5,222 nt of DNA, from assembly GCA_022451765.1 (NCBI GenBank), contig JAKUNY010000112.1, forward strand, positions 1-5,222, given 5' to 3'. Each line of letters opens with the position of its first letter. Position 1 is the first letter of the stretch. The notes under the pieces were generated by a model. That model did not search any database. It saw only the letters and a program-made list of their open reading frames with translations, and was not told the DNA's origin. The translations under genes and the position numbers were made by a program. Origin of the DNA: Candidatus Poseidoniaceae archaeon. GTDB lineage: Archaea > Thermoplasmatota > Poseidoniia > Poseidoniales > Poseidoniaceae. This document shows, piece by piece, positions 1 through 5,222 of the stretch.

Positions 1-334
1 CTTGGATCAAAAAATCATTGATGATTCGATGGAAGGTCACGTTGTCGTAGTTTCCATCAAGTGCATGCGAGCGGAAATTGTAAGCATGCAAAGGAGCAAG
101 GATGTGATTGAGTTCAATGGTGCTCCTGTAGTTCATCGTAGCAGTTGCCAAACTCTCACCGTGATAGATTTCGAGTGTTACGTTACTGGTTGCTCCTAAG
201 TAGATGTCAAAGTCATATTCTTCCAAAACATTGTTGACTTCTTCCAACAATTCAGTACATCCAGCTGCTGACATCATCAAGACAGTCAACAATCCGACAC
301 CAAACATTCGCTTTCCGTTTTCAAGGCCGCTCAT
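1..334 (-). CDS. Lipoprotein with cyclophilin-type peptidyl-prolyl cis-trans isomerase domain, partial (C-terminus beyond left edge)
   Basis: Translating the minus strand from the left edge gives an uninterrupted frame with no stop. A signal peptide comes first: a short basic stretch (NGKR), a hydrophobic core (MFGVGLLTVLMM), then a lipobox SAAGC. The mature protein would therefore be lipid-anchored on the outer face of the membrane. After an acidic linker (TELLEEVNNVLEEYD), the sequence around APLHAYNF and YDNVTFHRIINDFLIQ matches the N-terminal half of cyclophilins. FHR carries the equivalent of the catalytic Arg55 of human cyclophilin A, and the Phe and Gln of FLIQ match Phe60 and Gln63. 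The frame ends on the first base of the expected next Gly. The start is uncertain. ATG at 334 gives a normal signal peptide with Cys at residue 26 and has a TATA-like GATATAC about 25 bases upstream. ATG at 364 would add ten residues. The likely role is folding of secreted proteins; the isomerase activity is inferred from the family. Confidence 0.8.
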   Translation of the reverse strand, partial: MSGLENGKRMFGVGLLTVLMMSAAGCTELLEEVNNVLEEYDFDIYLGATSNVTLEIYHGESLATATMNYRSTIELNHILAPLHAYNFRSHALDGNYDNVTFHRIINDFLIQ

Positions 335-352
335 GAACATCGCAGTCGCTTC

Positions 353-361
353 AAGTATATC
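353..361 (-). promoter_or_regulatory. Possible TATA box for the cyclophilin lipoprotein gene
   Basis: On the minus strand, GATATACTT is centred about 23 to 25 bases upstream of the ATG at 334. That is the spacing expected for an archaeal TATA box driving a leaderless transcript. The element lies inside the reading frame if the upstream ATG at 364 is the true start, so the two interpretations exclude each other. It is an AT-rich match by eye only. Confidence 0.3.
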
Positions 362-421
362 CATTCAGCGATATTGACAAGACAAAGACACAGGGCACGG
401 TATGTACCAAATCCAGCACCC

Positions 422-435
422 GGACTCAGGACTCA
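422..435. repeat. Perfect 7-bp tandem duplication (GGACTCA x2) across the DUF457 stop codon
   Basis: GGACTCA occurs twice in direct succession at 422-428 and 429-435. On the minus strand the copies read TGAGTCC TGAGTCC, and the TGA of the second copy is the stop codon of the DUF457-type gene. Removing one copy would let the frame run 18 codons further, to a TGA lying immediately before the ATG at 364. Such duplications typically arise by replication slippage. Confidence 0.6.
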
Positions 436-971
436 GCCTCGAGCGGCCATGCGAGCAGATCGGGACCCGAAAGTTTCAGTGCAGCGGCAAAGCGCCATAA
501 CAAAAACACGGTTGTTGCGGAAATGAAGATCTCTTGCGCACCCCATGCCCAAGCATCGAACCATCCATCAAACCGATATTCGAAGGGATAGAACGGCACA
601 GTACTCCAAATTCCAGAATGCGATGGCATGTCCAAGAGCAGGTGAGAGGCATAAGCAACACCGAACAGAAGTGGTTTTTTGAAATACAACAGCAGAGGCA
701 TAACGATAAGTCCCCAGAACAGGAATGAATGCGTAATCTCCCAAGGAACCCACGTCCAGTGATCGACAATCCAAGGGTTTGCATAGAAATCTCGAGGGTA
801 AGCATATGGAATGATGTTGCCTGATTTTATGCCCAAATAAGGGTAAGCTACAAGGTTGGCAATGTCGGGAGATATCGCCGCCAGCGCCCCTTTTGCTTGT
901 CGATTTTTGATTCGTTCTGGACTCAACTCTCCGAGAAGCGCACCAACCAGCGCATGCGTGAGGAAATCCAT
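426..971 (-). CDS. YdjM/DUF457-family membrane-bound metal-dependent hydrolase (predicted)
   Basis: This 181-residue protein starts MDFLTHALVGALLGEL and shows the conserved polar pattern of the YdjM/DUF457 family. The pattern comprises His6 near the N-terminus, SPDI with Asp36, THS with His81, and HLLLDMPSH with His110, Asp114 and His118. These His and Asp residues are the probable metal ligands. Hydrophobic segments at about 83-97, 101-115 and 146-165 indicate an integral membrane protein, with a Trp-rich stretch between them (residues 67-86 and 122-143). The family is annotated as putative membrane-bound hydrolases, but the substrate is generally unknown, so the reaction cannot be named here. 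The ATG at 971 is used because the family motif begins at residue 3. The gene lies 61 to 91 bases upstream of the cyclophilin lipoprotein gene on the same strand and is divergent from the SRPBCC gene. I see no clear TATA element or Shine-Dalgarno sequence before it. Confidence 0.8.
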   Translation of the reverse strand: MDFLTHALVGALLGELSPERIKNRQAKGALAAISPDIANLVAYPYLGIKSGNIIPYAYPRDFYANPWIVDHWTWVPWEITHSFLFWGLIVMPLLLYFKKPLLFGVAYASHLLLDMPSHSGIWSTVPFYPFEYRFDGWFDAWAWGAQEIFISATTVFLLWRFAAALKLSGPDLLAWPLEAES

Positions 972-1064
972 GCTGCGTAAGCGTCCCTATTGTCAATGTT
1001 TTCTGTGTAGAATGTCATCCATTTTGAGACAAAGATTCAATTGCAGAAAACTGGAACAAGGCTC

Positions 1065-1571
1065 ATGAAGAGCATTAAGACGAACTCGCCGATTTCGGTC
1101 AGAAAATCGTTTGATGTTTCGAGCGATGCTCTCTGGGAACTGGTCAGCGCTCCTGGTAATCTCAATGACAGCCATCCTTTTTGCAAATCAAATGAGACCA
1201 TCCAGTGGGACGATGAGGGGCATGTCGATCGGTTGGTTTACCTAAATGGTCGAACCTACATTCGTCAGTTCTTGACATGGGATGAGGGTGAAGGGTACAC
1301 TTTGCGTATCGGTGAGGAGAACGGTTTGCAATCGTTTGTTCAATGGGAAATTGATGCTATTTCTGAGAACAAATCTCAATTGACGATTACGGTTCATCCG
1401 TATCTTCTTGCAGGGTATCCAAAGATCGTTTCCATCCTACCGTATCAATTCTGGATTAAGCCGAAAATGCGTCGTTACCTTCGTTCTGTCGTTTCCGGGT
1501 TTGATTATGTCGCTCGAACAGGCAAAGCTGTTCCAAGGAATCACTTTGGCCGCCATTCGTGGTTCTCTTGA
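1065..1571 (+). CDS. SRPBCC (START/Bet v1-like) superfamily protein
   Basis: The product is 168 residues from the ATG at 1065. A TTG at 1041 would add eight residues but looks less likely, because the SRPBCC fold starts right after the ATG. ISVRKSFDVSSDALWELVSAPGNL (residues 10-33, shown in part by VRKSFDV and ALWELVSAPGNL) is the typical first strand plus helix. Alternating strands follow (GHVDRLVYLNG, YIRQFLTWDEGEGYTLRI, FVQWEIDAIS, SQLTITVHPYL), then a long C-terminal helix with a basic face (KPKMRRYLRSVV). The fold encloses a hydrophobic cavity that in relatives binds lipids, isoprenoids or other apolar ligands. The protein has no signal peptide or membrane segment and is probably cytosolic. 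The gene faces crtI with a single base between their stop codons. A link to carotenoid or lipid binding is suggested only by this location. A weak AAGG lies three bases before the ATG, which is close for a Shine-Dalgarno sequence. Confidence 0.72.
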   Translation: MKSIKTNSPISVRKSFDVSSDALWELVSAPGNLNDSHPFCKSNETIQWDDEGHVDRLVYLNGRTYIRQFLTWDEGEGYTLRIGEENGLQSFVQWEIDAISENKSQLTITVHPYLLAGYPKIVSILPYQFWIKPKMRRYLRSVVSGFDYVARTGKAVPRNHFGRHSWFS

Positions 1572-1572
1572 C

Positions 1573-3081
1573 TCAGTTGTCAAGTTCCGAAAGGATGAGG
1601 TCGACTGTGGCCTTTGCTGAATTAAGGACACCCGGTAAGCCTGCACCAGGATGGGTTCCAGCACCGACAATGTAGAGTCCATCAATTCCTGAGTCCTTGT
1701 TTGATGGACGGAAGTAAGCGCTTTGTGTGAGTTTTGGAGCCACGGAGAAAGCAGATCCCTTGTAGGCTGCGAGTTCATCTTCGAAGGTCTTTGGTGTGAT
1801 GTGTCGTCGTGTAACAATGTGCTTACTTAGTTCAGGCATTTCAACTTCCAAGGCTTCAATGATGCGGTCACCGTACTCCTCAGCGATGGAATCCCAATCA
1901 ACATCGGCTCGACCAAGGTGTGGAACTGGGGCGAGAACGTACGCAGCACTGCAGCCTTCTGGAGCGAGGCTCTTGTCGGTCACAGTTGGAACGTGGAGAT
2001 ACAAGCTAAAGTCATCCGGGAGTTTGCTTCCTTTGAAGATCTCATCAAGCAATTCCTTGTACCGTGGTCCAAACAAGATTGTGTGGTGAGCAACATCGTT
2101 GTACTCAATGTCCGTACCGAAATAAAGAACAAACAAGGACATTGACCAGTCCATCTTCTCAAGTTTCTTGGCACGCTTTTGTGCAACCTTGGAATTTGAG
2201 TAGAGTTTCTTGTACGTATGATGAACATCAGCATTGGAAATGACCATGTCGTAGTCCTGTTGTGCGCCGTTTCCATCCGTGATTCGATGGACATTCCCCT
2301 TTCCATTTTTGAGAACATCAACAGACTTGACCGGTGTTGAGAGTCGTATTTCTCCTCCCAATTCTTCAAACAATTTGACCAACGTTCGTACCAAGGCATG
2401 CGTTCCACCCTCAGGGAAGAACACACCCCATTCACGTTCAAGGTAGTGAATGAGTGTGTAGATGGATGACGTTTGGAACGGATTGCCGCCAACCAGAAGA
2501 GAATGGAAACTGAGGGCTTGCCTGAGATGGTCGTCTTTGACGTATTTTGAGATGGTCTTGTAGACTGAACGGTCTGCTCGGAGTTTGATCAGTGCTGGTG
2601 ATACTGCCATCATATCAGAGAATTTGAGAAACGGTCGATCCGCCAACTCAGTGTAGCCTTTGTGAAACACCTTCTTTGCGTATTCGAAAAACTTCTGATA
2701 ACCTTCGGCATCGGATTGGCTGCGCTCAGCGATTTGTTGGACCATGGTCGCTTCATCACGAACGTAGTCGAATCGATCACCATCGCTCCAAATCAATCGG
2801 TACATGGGTTGAACTTCCATGAGTTTGATGTAATCTTCCAGTTTTCGGTCTGTAAGGTCAAACAAATCAGTGAGGACATGTGGTGCAGTGATAACGGTAG
2901 GACCTGCATCAAAGGTGAACCCATCGTCGTGGTAAACATAGGCTCGTCCACCAGGCAAATCCCTTGCTTCGTAGAGCACGGTTTGGATGCCAGCGCTTTG
3001 AAGGCGGATAGCAGCACCTAAACCACCGAAACCGCTTCCAATGACGGCTGCATTCCTGTTGGAATTCCCGGTGGCAGCCAT
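1573..3081 (-). CDS. crtI: Phytoene desaturase (bacterial CrtI type)
   Basis: This FAD-dependent enzyme of 502 residues has the usual family length of about 490 to 510. It would introduce the double bonds that turn phytoene into lycopene (four steps) or neurosporene (three steps); the sequence cannot decide which. The FAD dinucleotide fold is at the N-terminus: AAVIGSGFGGLGAA with the GxGxxG glycines at 15-20, the ribose-binding Glu38, and LPGGRAY at 42-48. FDAGPTVI follows at about 57-64. The C-terminus carries the CrtI signature, DGLYIVGAGTHPGAGLPGV, at 467-485. These enzymes associate with the membrane to take up lipophilic substrate. The start at 3081 leaves ten residues before the FAD strand, and an in-frame TGA lies close upstream. 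No strong Shine-Dalgarno or ideally placed TATA box is visible. It is transcribed divergently from crtB across 101 bases and ends tail-to-tail with the SRPBCC gene. Among amine-oxidase-fold relatives, a ketolase-like CrtO or a CrtN are alternatives, but pairing with crtB and crtY favours CrtI. Confidence 0.95.
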   Translation of the reverse strand: MAATGNSNRNAAVIGSGFGGLGAAIRLQSAGIQTVLYEARDLPGGRAYVYHDDGFTFDAGPTVITAPHVLTDLFDLTDRKLEDYIKLMEVQPMYRLIWSDGDRFDYVRDEATMVQQIAERSQSDAEGYQKFFEYAKKVFHKGYTELADRPFLKFSDMMAVSPALIKLRADRSVYKTISKYVKDDHLRQALSFHSLLVGGNPFQTSSIYTLIHYLEREWGVFFPEGGTHALVRTLVKLFEELGGEIRLSTPVKSVDVLKNGKGNVHRITDGNGAQQDYDMVISNADVHHTYKKLYSNSKVAQKRAKKLEKMDWSMSLFVLYFGTDIEYNDVAHHTILFGPRYKELLDEIFKGSKLPDDFSLYLHVPTVTDKSLAPEGCSAAYVLAPVPHLGRADVDWDSIAEEYGDRIIEALEVEMPELSKHIVTRRHITPKTFEDELAAYKGSAFSVAPKLTQSAYFRPSNKDSGIDGLYIVGAGTHPGAGLPGVLNSAKATVDLILSELDN

Positions 3082-3182
3082 GCTTCGGCGTTGGTGTCAT
3101 TACTTGAGAATGTTCGCTTTTCGCTGTCAGAAATATCGCAAACATAAACAACCGCTTATAACCAACCTAACAGTATTCTTAC
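3082..3182. promoter_or_regulatory. Divergent crtI/crtB promoter region
   Basis: These 101 bases separate the outward-facing crtI and crtB starts and must hold both promoters. The crtB side has a clear TATA-like element (listed separately). For crtI the best candidates on the minus strand are GATATTTC near 3131-3138, which would leave a leader of roughly 25 to 30 bases, and the AT-rich TGTTTATGTT at 3141-3150. Neither gives a leaderless start at 3081. The region also contains TTCGCT twice (3113-3118 and 3120-3125) and a loose inverted pair, TGTTCGC (3111-3117) and GCAAACA (3138-3144), which match at six of seven positions. Either could be a regulator site, but this is only a pattern. Confidence 0.6.
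3155..3161 (+). promoter_or_regulatory. TATA box for crtB (archaeal type, leaderless spacing)
   Basis: CTTATAA is centred 25 bases upstream of the A of the crtB ATG at 3183. This matches the archaeal arrangement in which TATA lies 22 to 27 bases before the transcription start and the transcript begins at or next to the start codon. The core TTATAA is palindromic, so it could in principle also serve leftward transcription toward crtI, with a leader of about 50 bases. If the host is a bacterium the same element could be read as part of a -10 region. Confidence 0.55.
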
Positions 3183-4130
3183 ATGGTGGAGGTCATGGTT
3201 CAAACAATTAACATTGAAAACCCTGAACTCATTCTTGCCACGAGTGGAGAAAGTTTTCATTGGGCACGCCGATTCCTTGGGAAGAAAATGGGCCATGATG
3301 CAGCTCGATTGTATTCCTTCAGCCGCGTTCTTGATGACATGGCTGATGGCGATATTCAAAACGGACCAGAACATCTTGTAGAAATTCAAGCAAAATTGAA
3401 CCAAGGACAGTGGGGCGAGCACCCTCTTCTCGACCAATTCTCAGATATGGTTGATGAATACGGACTCTCAACCACCGTCGTTTCCTCACTGGTTGAGGGG
3501 CTCCTTGATGATCAGGCGGATGAGGTTCTGATTGCGGATGAGTCAGAGTTGATTCAATACGCCTACAAGGTTGCGGGAACGGTAGGACTGCTCATGTGCG
3601 ACGTTCTCAACACCGATGAGCCACGAGCTAAGCCACATGCAGTGGACCTCGGAATTGGTATGCAACTCACGAACATCGCTCGGGATGTGCTTGAAGATGC
3701 AAAGATGGGCCGTAGGTACCTTCCAGGCTCGTGGGTCAACAACATGACGCCACAACAAATCATCGAGGCTTCAAAGAGCCCTTATTCGCACGAGGCCCTC
3801 ATGATTACAGAAGCAGTCCATCGATTGCTCTCGCTTGCAGAGCAATACTACGCAAGTGGACGTCGTGGATTGGCTTACCTTCCTGCTCGTGCACATTTCT
3901 CAATTGGGGTTGCTGCTAAGGTCTATAGACAGATAGGCATACAACTTTTGCGAACAAAAGACTCTTGGCATGGACGAAGACAAGTGACATCGAAATCAAG
4001 CAAAGTCTTCTGCACTGTTCGAGCCTCCATGAGCCTCTTCCGTCGATTCCCACATCCACGCAAGTCACACAACACAAGCCTCCACGAATCTCTTGGATCT
4101 TACAAGAATCAAGGTGGGACTTGGGGATGA
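3183..4130 (+). CDS. crtB: Phytoene synthase (squalene/phytoene synthase family)
   Basis: The product is 315 residues, near the usual family length of about 290 to 310. It joins two geranylgeranyl diphosphate molecules to make phytoene, the first committed carotenoid step. Both aspartate-rich motifs that bind the magnesium-diphosphate groups are intact: RVLDDMADG with Asp51, Asp52 and Asp55, and NIARDVLEDAKMGRRYLP with Asp168 and Asp172. YAYKVAGTVG at about 126-135 matches the family's conserved VAGxVG block. The last 40 or so residues form a basic, Ser- and His-rich tail with little conservation. The ATG at 3183 is chosen because the TATA element lies 25 bases upstream, which suits a leaderless transcript. 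A second in-frame ATG at 3195 is preceded by GGAGGT, but with only one base between them that is too close for normal initiation. The stop overlaps the crtY start by four bases (ATGA), so the two are almost certainly co-transcribed and translationally coupled. Confidence 0.95.
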   Translation: MVEVMVQTINIENPELILATSGESFHWARRFLGKKMGHDAARLYSFSRVLDDMADGDIQNGPEHLVEIQAKLNQGQWGEHPLLDQFSDMVDEYGLSTTVVSSLVEGLLDDQADEVLIADESELIQYAYKVAGTVGLLMCDVLNTDEPRAKPHAVDLGIGMQLTNIARDVLEDAKMGRRYLPGSWVNNMTPQQIIEASKSPYSHEALMITEAVHRLLSLAEQYYASGRRGLAYLPARAHFSIGVAAKVYRQIGIQLLRTKDSWHGRRQVTSKSSKVFCTVRASMSLFRRFPHPRKSHNTSLHESLGSYKNQGGTWG

Positions 4131-5209
4131 AGACCCAGATACTTGGCGACGGTGTCGCAGCGATGATGCTTGCATCATATGCAGATGAATTGCCAAACCA
4201 CGAAATTTCCATCGTTCATCCATCTGGAGCACCAATCACACGAGACCACATGCTCGGCTTTTGGAAGATGGATGGCCTTGAAATGGCTGTCGAAAGCTCA
4301 AGAACATCATGGTCAAAGTGGGCCATCATCACTGATGGAAATAAGAGTGTGATGCATTCCGATAAGCACGCATACCACATCATGCACAAAGCGAATTACC
4401 TGCACAACTGCCGAGAAAAGGCAGAACAACACGGTGTAAAGTTCATCGAAGAATCTGAAATGATAACTTCCAAATCCGCTCAAACCTTCGATTCACGACC
4501 ACCTCGTGCGAGCAAAAACGCCATGTTGCAGCATTTTCTTGGACAAGAGGTTGAAGTCGATAAGCCAGTGTTCGACCCTTCGACAGCAGTACTCATGGAT
4601 TTCCGAGTCGACCAAAACGAAGGAATGCACTTCATCTACCTCTTGCCTTATTCACCAACTCAAGCGCTGGTTGAATCTACGCTTTTCACGACGACAGTTT
4701 TGGAACGCCAGTTCTATGTAGATGCCATCAATGAACACCTTCGGGATCACTACGGAGCATCAATCACGAACATCATTCATGAAGAACAAGGCGTCATCCC
4801 AATGGGAACCTTGTCTCCACACGACGATACCATACCAGGAATAGGAGCCAATGCCGGTGCAATACGCCCAGCGAGTGGGTACACATTCGTGTTTATTCAT
4901 CAACAAATTCAACGAGCCATCAAGGCTTCAAAACAGGGAAAATCACTTCGATTCAAGCGACCGCATAAGGCGGTCGATGTCTGGATGGATGCCGTATTGC
5001 TTACCGTCTTGAAAAACTGGCCCCGGCAAGGACCGAAGTTGGTTGGAAGGATGGCTTCATCGCTCTCCGGTGATGAATTCGTTCGGTTCATGAGCGGTCA
5101 ATCCAACTGGCGTCTGCGGTTCAAAGTCATAATGGCAATGCCAAAGCTTCCTTTCATCAGGGGTGTTTCAAAGCACATCTTCCGACGATCTGAAAAGGTG
5201 GTCGCATGA
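4127..5209 (+). CDS. crtY: Lycopene beta-cyclase (CrtY family)
   Basis: The product is 360 residues from the ATG at 4127, slightly shorter than the roughly 380 of enterobacterial CrtY. It would cyclise the ends of lycopene to beta-ionone rings, giving beta-carotene. By eye it lines up with CrtY along its length: ILGDGVAA (5-12, nucleotide-binding turn), FDSR (121-124), HFLGQEVE (136-143), MDFRVDQ (157-163), YLLPYSPTQALVEST (171-185), EEQGVIPMG, AGAIRPASGYTF and FVRFMSGQ. Glu183 in VEST aligns with the catalytically essential Glu of the LIEDT stretch in Pantoea CrtY. The N-terminus is atypical. His31 stands where the second strand normally ends in an acidic residue that holds the FAD ribose. 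The frame is open upstream to 3965, but that extension would lie inside crtB and precede the cofactor fold, so the ATGA start is preferred. The gene is coupled to crtB before it and to another gene after it. Confidence 0.9.
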   Translation: MKTQILGDGVAAMMLASYADELPNHEISIVHPSGAPITRDHMLGFWKMDGLEMAVESSRTSWSKWAIITDGNKSVMHSDKHAYHIMHKANYLHNCREKAEQHGVKFIEESEMITSKSAQTFDSRPPRASKNAMLQHFLGQEVEVDKPVFDPSTAVLMDFRVDQNEGMHFIYLLPYSPTQALVESTLFTTTVLERQFYVDAINEHLRDHYGASITNIIHEEQGVIPMGTLSPHDDTIPGIGANAGAIRPASGYTFVFIHQQIQRAIKASKQGKSLRFKRPHKAVDVWMDAVLLTVLKNWPRQGPKLVGRMASSLSGDEFVRFMSGQSNWRLRFKVIMAMPKLPFIRGVSKHIFRRSEKVVA

Positions 5210-5222
5210 GCCTCCTGACCGA
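5206..5222 (+). CDS. Start of an unidentified downstream gene, partial
   Basis: An ATG at 5206 overlaps the crtY stop in the same ATGA arrangement that joins crtB to crtY. It opens a frame MSLLT that runs off the window. AGGTGG at 5196-5201 lies four bases upstream and could act as a ribosome binding site. Five residues are too few to name a product. From pathway logic a gene acting on beta-carotene, such as a Blh/Brp-type dioxygenase or a hydroxylase, would fit here, but that is only a guess. Confidence 0.45.

Noticed and set aside
2..199. A 65-codon plus-strand frame at the left edge
   Set aside because: The opposite strand encodes a recognisable lipoprotein cyclophilin over the same bases, and the plus-strand translation resembles no known family.
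568..996. A 142-codon minus-strand frame overlapping the DUF457-type gene
   Set aside because: It reads the same DNA in another frame and shows no conserved pattern, while the 426-971 frame has the full family His/Asp pattern.
1041..1064. A TTG start eight codons upstream of the SRPBCC ATG
   Set aside because: The domain begins right after the ATG at 1065, and the extra residues have no supporting motif or ribosome binding site.
1980..2492. A 170-codon minus-strand frame within crtI
   Set aside because: It is a shifted-frame shadow of crtI, which is intact with its motifs across this stretch.
3965..4126. A 54-codon upstream extension of the crtY reading frame
   Set aside because: It lies wholly inside the crtB coding sequence and precedes the cofactor-binding strand that starts CrtY proteins. 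The ATGA overlap at 4127 is the natural start.
1..5222. Search for tRNA or rRNA genes, CRISPR arrays, insertion sequences and strong hairpin terminators
   Set aside because: None was seen by eye. The window is nearly all coding, and the spacers are 101 bases or shorter with no long palindrome followed by a T-run.

Overview
The window is a compact, gene-dense stretch carrying the core of a carotenoid pathway. It holds a phytoene desaturase (crtI, minus strand), a phytoene synthase (crtB, plus strand) and a CrtY-type lycopene beta-cyclase (crtY, plus strand). Together these would convert GGPP to phytoene, then lycopene, then beta-carotene. No GGPP synthase gene lies in the window.

Layout from left to right: (1) positions 1 to about 334, minus strand, the N-terminal part of a lipoprotein with a cyclophilin-type peptidyl-prolyl isomerase domain, running off the left edge; (2) 426-971, minus strand, a small membrane protein of the YdjM/DUF457 metal-dependent hydrolase type; (3) 1065-1571, plus strand, an SRPBCC (START/Bet v1-like) protein; (4) 1573-3081, minus strand, crtI, whose stop codon lies one base from the SRPBCC stop; (5) 3082-3182, a divergent promoter region with a clear TATA-like element 25 bases before the crtB start; (6) 3183-4130, crtB; (7) 4127-5209, crtY, overlapping crtB by 4 bases (ATGA); (8) from 5206, the first codons of another gene, again with an ATGA overlap, cut by the right edge.

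The likely host is a planktonic archaeon of the marine group II (Poseidoniales) type. The reasons are the archaeal-style TATA element placed for a leaderless crtB transcript, the weak or absent Shine-Dalgarno signals at most starts, and the absence of crtE, which an archaeon would not need beside crt genes because it makes GGPP for its lipids. The crt proteins themselves look bacterial in type, so horizontal acquisition is likely. This assignment is inference; a marine bacterium with a similar cassette is not excluded.

Nothing here is clearly a new system. The parts least explained by known biology are the SRPBCC protein tail-to-tail with crtI, the DUF457 membrane protein beside it, the atypical FAD-binding N-terminus of the cyclase, and the unknown gene coupled to crtY. 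No RNA genes, mobile elements, CRISPR arrays or convincing terminators were seen.
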